Source: Maledivibacter halophilus
GTDB taxonomy: Bacteria > Bacillota > Clostridia > Peptostreptococcales > Caminicellaceae
Assembly (NCBI RefSeq): GCF_900167445.1
Contig: NZ_FUZT01000016.1
Span: 1 to 64,000, forward strand
Direction: 5' to 3'
Length of the DNA stretch: 64,000 bases
A model generated the notes under the pieces. That model had not been told where the DNA came from. It did not search any database and worked only from the letters and a program-made list of their open reading frames with translations. The position numbers and the translations under genes are program-made. This document shows, piece after piece, positions 1-8,965 of the stretch (positions are counted from its first letter, which is position 1; every line of letters begins with the position of its first letter).

Positions 1-371
1 GATAATAGAATATGCTCTCTTGTTTGTGGCATTGGACCATCTGCTGCTGATACTACTAAAATAGCTCCATCCATTTGAGCTGCTCCTGTTATCATGTTCT
101 TTACGTAGTCAGCATGACCAGGACAGTCTACGTGAGCGTAGTGTCTATTTGGTGTCTCATACTCAACATGAGATGTTGAAATCGTAATTCCTCTTTCTCT
201 TTCTTCTGGAGCCTTATCTATATTAGCAAACTCTACTGCTTCTCCAAGCTGATATTTTTTTTGTAATGTATAAGTGATTGCTGCAGTTAATGTTGTCTTA
301 CCATGGTCTACGTGACCTATTGTTCCTATGTTTACATGGGGCTTATTTCTTTCAAATTTTGCTTTTGACAT
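1..371 (-). CDS. tuf: Elongation factor Tu, N-terminal part (runs off window)
   Basis: EF-Tu is the GTPase that carries aminoacyl-tRNA to the ribosome. About 123 N-terminal codons are present and the rest lies beyond the left edge. The start codon at 369-371 gives MSKAKFERNKPHVNIGTIGH, the standard bacterial N-terminus, behind an AGGAGGAAGAAAG ribosome binding site. Visible motifs are the G1 loop GHVDHGKT, the switch I segment with RGITIS, and the G3 motif DCPGHADY. It lies downstream of tRNA-Thr and sigH on the same strand, a common clostridial order. Identity is essentially certain; only completeness cannot be judged. Confidence 0.98.
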   Translation of the reverse strand, partial: MSKAKFERNKPHVNIGTIGHVDHGKTTLTAAITYTLQKKYQLGEAVEFANIDKAPEERERGITISTSHVEYETPNRHYAHVDCPGHADYVKNMITGAAQMDGAILVVSAADGPMPQTREHILL

Positions 372-452
372 CTTTCTTCCTCCTCTTTAAAAAACTTATC
401 CAGGTCTATCAGTAAACTGACCCCGGTGTGTCTTGATTTATAAAATTTATTT

Positions 453-529
453 TGGAGCCCATGAGCGGATTTGAACCGCCGATCTCCGCCTTACCAAGGC
501 GACGCTCTAACCTGCTGAGCCACATGGGC
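453..529 (-). tRNA. tRNA-Thr (anticodon GGT)
   Basis: The reverse strand folds as a 77-nt cloverleaf. The acceptor stem GCCCATG pairs with CATGGGC, and CCA is encoded. The D arm contains GGCTCAGCAGGTTAGAGC, the anticodon stem-loop has loop TTGGTAA with anticodon GGT, and the T arm contains GGTTCAAATCC. It sits between sigH and tuf on the same strand. Confidence 0.96.
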
Positions 530-594
530 ATTTGCCTATAATATTTTACTACTTTTATTTATGTAAGTCAATATATTTTTTAACTTATGGTTTT

Positions 595-1239
595 CTAACT
601 CCCTCTAAGCTCTAAAAATCTTTCAAGCTTTCTTTTAACTCTTTGAAGAGCATTGTCAATAGACTTCACATGCCTGTCCAAATCTTTAGCAATTTCTTGA
701 TAAGACTTTCCTTGAAGATAATACATTAAAACTTGTAATTCTAATTCACTGAGTATTTCTCCAATCTTTGCTTCTATATTAGTAACTTCTTCCCTTGATA
801 TAAGCAATTCCTCTGGATCTGATATCTTTTTCCCCGATAAAACATCTAATAATGTTCTATCAGATTCTTCATCATATATAGGCTTGTTAAGAGAAACATA
901 TGAATTAAGAGGTATATGCTTTTGCCTAGTGGCCGTCTTTATTGCTGTAATTATTTGTCTTGTTATACATAATTCAGCGAAAGCTCTGAAGGACGATATC
1001 TTATCGCATCTAAAATCCCTTATAGCCTTAAATAATCCAATCATACCTTCTTGAATAATATCTTCCCTATCAGCACCTATTAAAAAATATGACCTGGCTT
1101 TAGCTCTAACAAAATTTTTATATTTCTTTATTAAATACTCTTGAGCAGCAGGATCTCCTTCTCTAGCACTATCTACAATTTGTTCGTCAACTAATGCATC
1201 GTATATTTCTAAACCTTCTTTTTGCGCACTAACTCCCAC
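595..1239 (-). CDS. sigH: RNA polymerase sigma-H factor (Spo0H)
   Basis: Alternative sigma factor for the transition to stationary phase and entry into sporulation. The 214-residue product has sigma-70 region 2 at about residues 45-110, with DREDIIQEGMIGLFKAIRDF and FRAFAELCITRQI, and region 4 at about 160-210, with LSELELQVLMYYLQGKSYQEIAK followed by a helix-turn-helix. The start is GTG at 1239 behind GGAGGAGGTTTCT. Position downstream of yacP and upstream of tuf matches the conserved sigH locus of Bacillus and Clostridium, which separates it from other sigma factors of similar size. Confidence 0.97.
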   Translation of the reverse strand: MGVSAQKEGLEIYDALVDEQIVDSAREGDPAAQEYLIKKYKNFVRAKARSYFLIGADREDIIQEGMIGLFKAIRDFRCDKISSFRAFAELCITRQIITAIKTATRQKHIPLNSYVSLNKPIYDEESDRTLLDVLSGKKISDPEELLISREEVTNIEAKIGEILSELELQVLMYYLQGKSYQEIAKDLDRHVKSIDNALQRVKRKLERFLELRGS

Positions 1240-1368
1240 AGAAACCTCCTCCTGACTCCTTAAGCTATGTCTTTGTTATTATGTAAATATTTTAAGGTTA
1301 AAAATTTGAATATAAAATATTTATTACATGATATAATTATATCTTAATTTATATAACACAGTCAAGCT

Positions 1369-1886
1369 CTAACCTTTGTCCTTTCTCCATTTTTCAAGTA
1401 TTTCTAAAACTTTATCATCAATTCTATCTCCTAAAACCATTCTACTTTGAGTAGTTTTTCTTGCTCTTTTTTTAATTTTTGATCTCATTTGATTATATTC
1501 TATTTTGAGCTCACGTGGTAAAACTCTGATACCTCCACTACCTAAGACAATTTGCTGTTCAGCCCAATCCGATGTAACCACTTTAACTATATTTTTTTAT
1601 CTTTTGCCAGTTGTTCTACTTTTTTCTCTATGTATGAATCAGCTGTCTGATTTTTTTTGGTGAATATTACATCAACACCCTTTATTCTATCTCTTTTAAC
1701 TTTAGCTCCATCTACCCTATATGCGTCAAACACTACAATCACTTCTATATTAGTATAAAAGCGATATTCAACCATTTTATCCACAAGGACATCTCTTGCT
1801 TCTTCTAAACTTCTCTCACTAATTTCTTTTAGGTCAGGCCATGCATTAATTATATTGTAACCATCAATTATTAAGAATTCTTTCAC
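1369..1886 (-). pseudogene. yacP: NYN-domain ribosome-associated endoribonuclease (YacP/Rae1), frameshifted
   Basis: Two adjacent frames together give one NYN (PIN-like) protein of about 170 residues, the usual YacP/Rae1 length. Rae1 is known in Bacillus to cleave mRNA in the ribosomal A site. The 5' part (1587-1886, GTG start) carries the catalytic IDGYNIIN, the VVFDAYRVDG segment and TADSYIEK. It ends at TAG just after an A7 run (T7 at 1592-1598 on the plus strand). The 3' part (1369-1581) continues with VVTSDWAEQQIV, typical for the family. Adding one A to the run joins them as KDKKNIVKVVTSDW. This may be a real mutation, a homopolymer sequencing error or slippage. Position between rlmB and sigH supports identity. 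Confidence 0.85.
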
Positions 1887-1898
1887 ATCAATAGTATC

Positions 1899-2639
1899 CT
1901 ATCTAAATTCTCTCTGCCTTATAACTTCATACATTAAAACCGAAGCTGCAACTGAAGCATTTAATGAACTTAACTGACCCTTCATAGGAAGTTTTACTAA
2001 GAAATCACATTTTTCTTTAACCAATCTGCTAATACCCTTTCCTTCACTACCAATTACTAGAGCAACATTTCCAGATAAGTCACTTTCATAATGCACATTT
2101 TCTCCTTCCATATCAGCACCAATAACCCATATTCCTTGACCTTTCAAATAATCAATAGTTCTTGATAAATTAGTTACCTTTGAAACGGGAACATATTCAA
2201 TTGCTCCAGCAGAAGTCTTTGCAACTACAGCAGTTAAGCCTACAGCCCTTCTTTTAGGTATTATTACTCCATGAACTCCGCAGGCATTGGCAGTTCTTAT
2301 TATAGATCCGAGATTATGGGGATCATTTATTTCATCTAGTATTATTAAAAATATATCTTCATTTTTATTTCTTGCCGACTCAATTATATCCTCTATTTCA
2401 TAATATTTATAAGCTGCCACAAAGGCAATTACTCCTTGGTGTGCCCTAGATTCAGATAACTGATTCAGTTTATTTCTATCAACATATTGTATAAGTATTT
2501 TCTTTTCTTTAGCAATAGATATAATCTTCTTTATTGATCCTTCTTTATTGCCTTTAGATACAAGTATTTTATCAATATCTCTTTCTGCCTTCAAAGCTTC
2601 TATAACTGGATTACGCCCCTCTATCATATTACTATCCAT
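1899..2639 (-). CDS. rlmB: 23S rRNA (guanosine-2251-2'-O)-methyltransferase RlmB
   Basis: SpoU/TrmH-family knotted methyltransferase that 2'-O-methylates a guanosine in 23S rRNA using SAM. An N-terminal substrate-binding domain (IEGRNPVIEAL, residues 5-80) precedes the SPOUT domain. Its three family motifs are visible: LDEINDPHNLGSIIRTANA, VALVIGSEGKGIS and LPMKGQLSSLNASVAASVL. The ATG at 2639 is preferred because it has GAGGTG six bases upstream; the longer frame would begin at the GTG inside that site. It lies between mrnC and yacP, as in other Firmicutes. Confidence 0.95.
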   Translation of the reverse strand: MDSNMIEGRNPVIEALKAERDIDKILVSKGNKEGSIKKIISIAKEKKILIQYVDRNKLNQLSESRAHQGVIAFVAAYKYYEIEDIIESARNKNEDIFLIILDEINDPHNLGSIIRTANACGVHGVIIPKRRAVGLTAVVAKTSAGAIEYVPVSKVTNLSRTIDYLKGQGIWVIGADMEGENVHYESDLSGNVALVIGSEGKGISRLVKEKCDFLVKLPMKGQLSSLNASVAASVLMYEVIRQREFR

Positions 2640-2724
2640 AAAAATCACCTCTTTACATCTTTTGACTTCTAATTTAATAGGAATTTAAGTAAAAAATTTA
2701 ATTTATCCCATTACAGCATCCATC

Positions 2725-3090
2725 TCATTTTCTACTAAACACTTTATCTTCTCTATAGGGTAAGAAATGAAATAAATATTTTCTTATTTTTGCTCTATAT
2801 TTACCCTTAATTTGAATTTCTTTATAATTGCTATTATTTCCATTTTTTATTTCAATTATCGATATTCCTTCATCATCTAATTTTTTAATACTTACAATCC
2901 TAAAGCTTGCCAATTTTTTATCCATTAAAAAACCTTTATATTTTTCATCAGCTAAGTTTTCTGCATACTCCTTAAATAGCTTTTCATCTTTCGTAACAGG
3001 ATTATATTCATCAAGATAAAATGACTTAAAAGTTAAAGCTCCAATAAGTAATAATATGACAACCAAATAGCTTTTTTCCCTTTTATTCAT
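2725..3090 (-). CDS. Small membrane-anchored protein of unknown function
   Basis: I do not recognise this 121-residue protein. It has one N-terminal membrane helix (YLVVILLLIGALTFKSF, about residues 8-25) after a basic start, so it is probably a single-pass protein with an extracytoplasmic domain of about 95 residues rich in Lys and Glu. It is packed between mrnC (2 bp upstream) and rlmB on the same strand and is probably cotranscribed with them, but nothing in the sequence ties it to RNA metabolism. An antisense ORF over it is a shadow. Confidence 0.7.
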   Translation of the reverse strand: MNKREKSYLVVILLLIGALTFKSFYLDEYNPVTKDEKLFKEYAENLADEKYKGFLMDKKLASFRIVSIKKLDDEGISIIEIKNGNNSNYKEIQIKGKYRAKIRKYLFHFLPYREDKVFSRK

Positions 3091-3092
3091 GT

Positions 3093-3533
3093 TTATACCT
3101 CACAATTTCCATCTTTCTCAATTATCTTTATCGCATTGCTTATGATTTCTTCTATCCTTTCTGTTTTTCTAAGAAGGTATAAATATCCAAGCAAGCATTC
3201 AAATCCTGTGGCATATTTATAATCTGTAATACTAGCGTTTTTTGCTGTGCTGGCTGATTTCTGATTTCTTCCCTTTTTAACCATTTTCCATTCTTCTTCA
3301 GACAATTCACTTTCCAAGGCATGTACAATTTTAGCTTGAGCAGAAGCTTTAACAAATTCAGTTGAAATTTTGTGTAATTCATTAACCTTTAATTTATATT
3401 TGCAAACTATATAACTTCTAATATATATCTCATATAAAGCATCACCAATATATGCAAATACAAGAGGAGAAATAGTTTTTAGTTCTTCTTCATCAATTAT
3501 TTCTAAATTTAATAGTTCTAAAAATCCCTTCAT
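3093..3533 (-). CDS. mrnC: Mini-ribonuclease III
   Basis: Homodimeric RNase III-like enzyme without the double-stranded-RNA-binding domain, known for maturation of 23S rRNA ends in Bacillus. The product has the catalytic block LVFAYIGDALYEIYIRSYIV, the VKASAQAKIV helix and the C-terminal ATGFECLLGYLYL with the second acidic site. I place the start at the ATG at 3533 (AGGTAAAAGTA upstream), giving about 146 residues, close to family length. A longer frame begins at a TTG at 3560 without a good ribosome binding site. In most Firmicutes cysS is directly upstream; here about 14 kb of accessory DNA intervenes. Confidence 0.94.
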   Translation of the reverse strand: MKGFLELLNLEIIDEEELKTISPLVFAYIGDALYEIYIRSYIVCKYKLKVNELHKISTEFVKASAQAKIVHALESELSEEEWKMVKKGRNQKSASTAKNASITDYKYATGFECLLGYLYLLRKTERIEEIISNAIKIIEKDGNCEV

Positions 3534-3599
3534 TACTTTTACCTGCTTTCTTTCCTTCAAATTATTTATTTACTTATATTTTCCTCCGGCAATCTGGGT

Positions 3600-4421
3600 T
3601 TAAATAGTACATTCTCCCAATTCTCTTTCATCATCTCTTCTATTAAAAAATTTATAAGAAATAATAAATATTATTATTCCAAAAATAAGCTGCAAAACAC
3701 TAAATCCTGGTACTGTATTACCTGCTGCTTCAGCAGTATTCATAGAAGCAATAAACACTAAAAAATTATTGGCAAAATGCCAAAACATACATAATATTAA
3801 TGAATCAGTTTTAATATATATAAAGCCTATAATTAAACCTATAAAAAATGCATTAACCCCTTGATGAATATTAGCATGTATTAAACCAAATATCAACCCT
3901 GAAACTATAATCCCTAAAAAAGAACTATATCTTTTAGACAATTGTTCTAAAATAATTCCTCTATATATAATTTCTTCAAATACTGGTGCAATAATACATA
4001 AACTAATAAAAGCCACAATAGGATTTATAAGAATATCATCAAAGGCCTCAATTAGCCACTGGCTGACCTCTATTTTTTCTATTAATATTCCAACAGAATT
4101 AGAAAATATTAATAAATAGGCTAATAGAAAAAGTAAAGCATATATATATTCTCTGATATTAGGCTTATATTTAAGCTTCAAGTTAAAACTTTCCTTCTTA
4201 CGAATTCTTTTAATAAAGAAAAAAACTATTAAGATATTGATGAATATATCCCCAATTGTATATAGATATTCATTTATTTCACTTAATCCAATATTTGAAA
4301 CTATCAAGCTGATAATACCTAAAGGAATAGATAGAATAAATTCAAGTAAAATAGTCAGAGCAGCCAATCCAAAGGCTCCAATTATTGATATTCCCTTTTT
4401 TTGCTCAGTTACTTCTTCCAT
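3600..4421 (-). CDS. CPBP-family intramembrane metalloprotease
   Basis: Polytopic membrane protease of the CAAX protease/bacteriocin-processing (CPBP, Abi) family. The 273-residue protein has seven or eight hydrophobic segments. It carries the family motifs EEIIYRG (residues about 150-156), FGLIHANIHQG and FWHFANNF, which supply the Glu and His residues of the active site. The start ATG at 4421 follows AGGAGGACAACTTA. It sits at the edge of the insertion containing the CXXX-repeat peptide cluster. CPBP proteins can process peptides or give immunity, so a role with that cluster is possible, but there is a gap of nearly 500 bp and no direct evidence. Confidence 0.88.
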   Translation of the reverse strand: MEEVTEQKKGISIIGAFGLAALTILLEFILSIPLGIISLIVSNIGLSEINEYLYTIGDIFINILIVFFFIKRIRKKESFNLKLKYKPNIREYIYALLFLLAYLLIFSNSVGILIEKIEVSQWLIEAFDDILINPIVAFISLCIIAPVFEEIIYRGIILEQLSKRYSSFLGIIVSGLIFGLIHANIHQGVNAFFIGLIIGFIYIKTDSLILCMFWHFANNFLVFIASMNTAEAAGNTVPGFSVLQLIFGIIIFIISYKFFNRRDDERELGECTI

Positions 4422-4685
4422 TAAGTTGTCCTCCTACTATATTAAATGAAAATCTTTTTAAAGATTTGTTGACATAAATATATTTTACTATATAAACCAT
4501 AATAATCCCATGATTTTTTCTCTATTTATAGATAAATAAATTAAAAGTTGAATTTATATATCAAAAAAATTTTTCCACTTTTTATCCTCCTAGTATACAT
4601 TTAGGAAATGAATTATCATAAAAATTTTATCATATTTTTTCTAAAATTATCCAGTATTTATTATATCATTTCATATATTTTTATT

Positions 4686-4770
4686 CATTAAAGCTTTTTA
4701 ATATAATACTTTTTTGTAGATATGAAATATTAAACTCCTTGATATGGGAACTAGCACAACGAGTTAAATT
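4686..4770. repeat. Dispersed repeat, TTGTGCTAG family, one end
   Basis: Reversed, this stretch reads AATTTAACTCGTTGTGCTAG, a short spacer, then GGAGTTTAATATTTCAT. The same two blocks in the same order occur at 27353-27400 and 34817-34895. Only one end is evident here. The surrounding gap 4422-4907 is otherwise AT-rich. It contains an isolated AGGAGG on the minus strand (4585-4591) followed by only a five-codon frame, and no convincing gene. Confidence 0.6.
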
Positions 4771-4907
4771 ATTATCTTCTTTAGAAATGAAAAATTCAGG
4801 TATCATTGCTTGTTAAGTTATGATATCTGAACCCAGTATATTTAATAAAATATAGATAAACAGCAGCAAAAATTGATGCAAAAAATCCTATAATTATTAT
4901 TATCAAA

Positions 4908-5660
4908 TCAATTACTACATAAGATATACTTCGTAAGTTCCTTTACATATTTTTTAGAAAGGGGGTGCTTATTATTATTTTCCATAATTACATGCATGTC
5001 GTTCTCTTTTTTACTTATTTTCTTAATGCTTTCAGTATTTATAACACAGGATCTATGAATCTGATAAAATCTATTGTCTAACTTTTTACATATTTTTTTT
5101 AAGGTACCATAGAATTCAATTCTTGTATTCGCTGTGTATAGGATAAGCTTATGGGGTGCTGGAGCAGTTTCAATACAAATAATATCATCGAATGCTATAT
5201 AAATAATATTAGAACCCACTTTTATTATTAGTTTTCTATTCTTAGTGTTTTCATTATATCTTTCTAACTCTTTTATGGCCACATCAAAAGCTTCATATAA
5301 GTTGCTTTTAATGTCATCAACATTTTTCACAATAAAATCTAAAACTTTAATTCTATATTTATATGCTATTAACGATAATTCTATATGACCTGTAACAAAT
5401 ATTATATATCCGTTAATATCGTGTTCTCTAATTTTTCTAGCTAATTGGAGACCATTGATGCTATCATTTAAATCAATATCTAAAATATAAATATTCTTAC
5501 TAGCCCAGTTCATTTCTACATATTCTAAAACCTCATTATATAAAATAGTATTGACTGGTATATGAGCTTCCAATTTATTCATATCTATGTATTCATTAAT
5601 AAAATCTTTGATGTTACTTCTAATTTTATTATCATCTTCGCAAATTATAAAATTTATCAT
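4908..5660 (-). CDS. LytTR-family response regulator
   Basis: Two-component response regulator of about 250 residues. A receiver domain (residues 1-125) has the acidic pair EDD near the N-terminus, the probable phosphoacceptor in ILDIDLND, and a LysXAsn-like end. The C-terminal LytTR DNA-binding domain (about 140-245) contains RLIIKVGSNIIYI, FYQIHRSCVIN and a final HPLSKKYVKEL. The start at 5660 has GAAGGTG six bases upstream. No sensor kinase is adjacent, so it is an orphan in this window. LytTR regulators often control peptide or bacteriocin loci, and here it is the last gene of the minus-strand peptide cluster. That link is inference. Confidence 0.9.
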   Translation of the reverse strand: MINFIICEDDNKIRSNIKDFINEYIDMNKLEAHIPVNTILYNEVLEYVEMNWASKNIYILDIDLNDSINGLQLARKIREHDINGYIIFVTGHIELSLIAYKYRIKVLDFIVKNVDDIKSNLYEAFDVAIKELERYNENTKNRKLIIKVGSNIIYIAFDDIICIETAPAPHKLILYTANTRIEFYGTLKKICKKLDNRFYQIHRSCVINTESIKKISKKENDMHVIMENNNKHPLSKKYVKELTKYILCSN

Positions 5661-5812
5661 ATTATACACCTTCTTTAATATATGTAGATTTAGATTGTAT
5701 TCTTATTTCAATAACAAAAGAAAATATACATCAAAAATATATTTTCGTCAATCAAATCATAACACCTCCATAACTTTACTTATATCTTATTTTTTTACAT
5801 ATATACATTTTC

Positions 5813-6841
5813 TTAATTTTTTGTTATTTTATAACTTACAGCTAATATACTTACTAATGTAACTAAGAATATAATTAAAACAGTACTACATATACAAATA
5901 TCACTAAATCCTTCCTGCATTTGATATAACCAAATATCATATAACCTTTTAGCAACATCTATATAGCTTCTTAACGAAAAAAAATTTTCAGGAATAATGT
6001 ATTTGGAAACTACAATTTTAGTTACAGTTTTCAAAATGATTAGCGCTGAAATTATGATGAAAACAATATTTTTAATAATATTTAGAATCAGAATTTTGTT
6101 TTTAATTAAGTAATGGTACCATTCAACACTTCTTTTTTGTACACAATACCCATCATTTAAATATCCAATGTTTTCCTTTAAAGAATAATAAATCCTTTTT
6201 ATAAACTTTAATATTAAAAATATCAAGACAATAATGATTGCATTTAAAAAAGTATTAATATACCATGCATATAAAATTTTATGTCTAACATCTATTCTTT
6301 CTTCTCTAAGCCTTTCATCAATATTTTCCATAACCATATTGGGGTTCATTTTAATCTTACCCGTAAATCTTAATATTATTTTTTTCCAATTATGCTTATG
6401 TAATTTCTTTCTGTAGGAAATATAAATTGTTTTGCTATCTTTTACAACTCCTACTATTTCATACTTATCTCCTAATATGTTCATATACATTCCAACACTA
6501 TTTTCAGTTTTAAAATACTTATCTGCAACTTTATCTCCTATAACTGCATATTTTTTTTTAGAATCATGTATTAATTCACCGTGAATTACATCAATATTCT
6601 TAAAAAATTCATCATACCCTGTAGTCATTATAAGAGAGTAATCTTTATGTGGCATTATATAATTTAAAGATGCTAATTCTATACATTCTTCTTTTGCTAT
6701 TTTATTGAACTGCTCTAAGCTCATATCATTTAATAGGTGGTATTCTATCGCTCTGGGATTATATCTTTCAATTAAATAAATAGAGCAGAGAAAAAGTGCC
6801 AGGATCATTATAAATAATGCTAATACTCTTTTTAATCCCAT
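5813..6841 (-). CDS. MacB/FtsX-like ABC permease subunit
   Basis: A 342-residue membrane protein. One N-terminal helix (residues 5-25) is followed by an extracytoplasmic domain of about 170 residues resembling the MacB core domain (KKYAVIGDKVADKYF, KYEIVGVVKDSKTIY), then three hydrophobic helices at about 200, 260 and 320. The arrangement fits an FtsX/MacB-type permease, although the last helices are divergent. Its start overlaps the end of the HlyD-like gene by 10 bp, so the two are translationally coupled. No matching MacB ATPase lies next to it; the only ATPase in the cluster is fused to the exporter at 15-17 kb. Confidence 0.72.
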   Translation of the reverse strand: MGLKRVLALFIMILALFLCSIYLIERYNPRAIEYHLLNDMSLEQFNKIAKEECIELASLNYIMPHKDYSLIMTTGYDEFFKNIDVIHGELIHDSKKKYAVIGDKVADKYFKTENSVGMYMNILGDKYEIVGVVKDSKTIYISYRKKLHKHNWKKIILRFTGKIKMNPNMVMENIDERLREERIDVRHKILYAWYINTFLNAIIIVLIFLILKFIKRIYYSLKENIGYLNDGYCVQKRSVEWYHYLIKNKILILNIIKNIVFIIISALIILKTVTKIVVSKYIIPENFFSLRSYIDVAKRLYDIWLYQMQEGFSDICICSTVLIIFLVTLVSILAVSYKITKN

Positions 6842-8148
6842 AATGCCACCCTCTCACCATCTTTGATTCTAAAAGAAAGATTTTTAATGACTTTTGGTTC
6901 CTTAAAACCTTCAAGTCCAGAAACAGCAACTCTTTTATCACCTACATCCACTATATCAACTCTTGCTTCAGTTGAAATATATTCCTTGCCTAAGATGCCA
7001 TCTCTCTCCTCTAATACGAATACTTTTCCAGTTCCTCCCGCTTTCAATTCTCCATAATCTGGTATGATTGAAGATTTTGAAATAGTATACTCATAATCAT
7101 CACTTTTATTTGAAATTTTCCCTTTATACTTTTTGCCAAGAATTGGGTCAATATCAACATTTTCATTAAAGGTTCCTTCAATTTTTAATCTTCCATCTTC
7201 GATTACCGAATATATATTTGATATCCTTACATCTAAAAATTTTTGAGCACCTTCTAATTTGATCTTAAAGGTTTTATTTAACTTGACCATATCCATATTC
7301 TCTTCGTTAATATGTCCTACAAATATTACAGAACTGAATTTATCCACTTTGCCAATATTAACTGCTGGCTCATCTTCATCTAAGACTATATTGGCATTGC
7401 TTATATTAAGTATCACACCATTAATTTCAGAGTAATAAATTCCATCATTAGCTATACTAGAATAAAAAGCTGATTTGGATCTATATTCCTTAATTTTAGC
7501 TTCTAATCTTTCTATACTATTCTCCGCTTCTTTAATGTTAAAATATAGGTCTTCATTTTCTTCTCTAAGCTCATCTTCCTTATCCTTAAGTTCAAGCTCT
7601 AGCTGCTTTAACTCTCTTCTTTCTTTTTCCAGCTCCGATAATGAAACAGCTCCAAATTTATAAAGATTCTTGGTATCTTCTAAATCATCTTTTTTGTTTT
7701 TTACCTTTTCCTTAGAAATAATTAATGAGTTTTTGCTATTCATTGACAATTTTCTATTATATTTTACTAAATTTCTATTTTCTTTTCCCAATTCAATTTC
7801 AAGATTTTCTATTTCTTCATTTATATCAGAAATACCATACTGTTTATTTATCTTAAATACGGGATCTCCCTTCTTAATATTTTCTCCTACTTTTTTAAAG
7901 TATTCATCTATTATTATTTTTCCTCCTAGTCTTACCTTCAAGATTTCTCTTGGCTCAAGGTACCCATCAATTTCTAATACTGTTTCGAGTTTAGATTTAA
8001 CTACCGCTTCGGTTGTAACCTTTGGTAAAAAGAAATTTACTATAGATTTTGAAAAAAAACCTATCACAAATATTAGTATAAAGAATTCTATAAGGACTTT
8101 TTTAAGTATACTTAAGGTCTTGCTATCTTGATTGGTAGTATCAATCAT
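6832..8148 (-). CDS. HlyD/RND-type membrane fusion (adaptor) protein
   Basis: A periplasmic-adaptor-like protein of 438 residues with one N-terminal membrane helix (about 18-38). A split biotinyl/lipoyl-like half (ILKVRLGGKIIIDEYFKKVGENIKKGDPVFKI) is followed by a long coiled-coil hairpin (about 110-225, very rich in Glu, Lys and Leu) and a beta-barrel region. In Gram-positives such proteins pair with MacB-like permeases to export peptides or drugs. It overlaps both the preceding permease (8 bp) and the following MacB-like gene (10 bp), showing one operon. Its presence beside the CXXX peptide suggests a role in export or self-protection. Confidence 0.82.
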   Translation of the reverse strand: MIDTTNQDSKTLSILKKVLIEFFILIFVIGFFSKSIVNFFLPKVTTEAVVKSKLETVLEIDGYLEPREILKVRLGGKIIIDEYFKKVGENIKKGDPVFKINKQYGISDINEEIENLEIELGKENRNLVKYNRKLSMNSKNSLIISKEKVKNKKDDLEDTKNLYKFGAVSLSELEKERRELKQLELELKDKEDELREENEDLYFNIKEAENSIERLEAKIKEYRSKSAFYSSIANDGIYYSEINGVILNISNANIVLDEDEPAVNIGKVDKFSSVIFVGHINEENMDMVKLNKTFKIKLEGAQKFLDVRISNIYSVIEDGRLKIEGTFNENVDIDPILGKKYKGKISNKSDDYEYTISKSSIIPDYGELKAGGTGKVFVLEERDGILGKEYISTEARVDIVDVGDKRVAVSGLEGFKEPKVIKNLSFRIKDGERVALWD

Positions 8149-8965
8149 ATTGCTTATTCCCTCCTACATTAAATCCTTCTCTTAAATATTTCTCGCATCT
8201 TAAAAATATGATTATAGCAGGAATCATATACAAAACTCCTCCACCGTAAAAAACACTAAAATCATCATAGTATATTGTTTCAAGAAATAGTGACAAAGGA
8301 AGCTTTTCAACAGAATCAATAAAAACTATTGCCTGTTCCAAAATATTCCAATTATCAATAAAAGTTAGAACTATTAGCGAAAGGATTGCTGGTCTTATAA
8401 TTGGAATAATAATTGTAAAGAAAATCTTAAAATCACAAGCTCCATCAATTTTTGCAGCCTGGATTATTTCATCAGGTATCTCCCTTATAAATTGTTTTAA
8501 AAGAAATACTCCAAATGTATTAAAAATTCCAGGTAATATCAAAGCTAGATGAGTATCGATAAATTGAATCTTGAGCATCTTCTCTAATTTATCAAAAACC
8601 AAATAATTGGGTACAAGAGTTACCTGAAAAGGCAGAAGAAGAGCCATAACATATATGATAAATATTATATTTCTTCCAGGAAATCTCATCTTAGCAAAAG
8701 CATAGGCTGGTATTACTGAAAACACAAGTTGTCCACCAATAATAATACTAGTAATTTTAAGGGAATTTAAAAAGAATTTGAAATATTGGCCTTTAAATAA
8801 AGCAATTCTATAATACTGCTGAAGATTAAATGCTTCCGGAATAAGATGGACTCCATCACTGCTAAGCTGTCTTTCATCCATAAAGGAATTTGTAAAGACA
8901 TATATTATTGGAATTAAATAGAGAAAAGCTATTATAATTATTAACACTAAAGCAACTTTTTTCAT
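8141..8965 (-). CDS. ABC transporter permease, carbohydrate-uptake type (UgpE/MalG-like)
   Basis: Inner-membrane subunit of a CUT1-type ABC importer: 274 residues and six predicted helices. The EAA loop that contacts the ATPase is clear (EIIQAAKIDGACDFKIFFTI, about residues 180-200). The C-terminus is slightly degenerate (FLRCEKYLREGFNVGG where families usually have QRYFVRGLTAGAVKG). It overlaps the upstream permease by ATGA (8962-8965) and the downstream HlyD-like gene by 8 bp. No MsmK-type ATPase is encoded nearby, so it would have to borrow one. Confidence 0.9.
   Translation of the reverse strand: MKKVALVLIIIIAFLYLIPIIYVFTNSFMDERQLSSDGVHLIPEAFNLQQYYRIALFKGQYFKFFLNSLKITSIIIGGQLVFSVIPAYAFAKMRFPGRNIIFIIYVMALLLPFQVTLVPNYLVFDKLEKMLKIQFIDTHLALILPGIFNTFGVFLLKQFIREIPDEIIQAAKIDGACDFKIFFTIIIPIIRPAILSLIVLTFIDNWNILEQAIVFIDSVEKLPLSLFLETIYYDDFSVFYGGGVLYMIPAIIIFLRCEKYLREGFNVGGNKQYD

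Noticed and set aside
3152..3382. 76-codon minus-strand ORF inside mrnC
   Set aside because: Second frame within the well-supported Mini-III gene.
4575..4592. Strong AGGAGG on the minus strand
   Set aside because: Followed by GTG and only five codons before a stop; no gene can be supported.
4780..4935. Open minus-strand frame downstream of the LytTR gene with a membrane helix
   Set aside because: About 40 codons overlapping the LytTR 3' end, but no plausible start codon with a ribosome binding site; could be a remnant.
7670..8131. 153-codon plus-strand ORF that looks like a membrane protein
   Set aside because: Antisense to the coiled-coil part of the HlyD-like gene; the Ser/Phe/Leu richness is the mirror of Glu/Lys codons.
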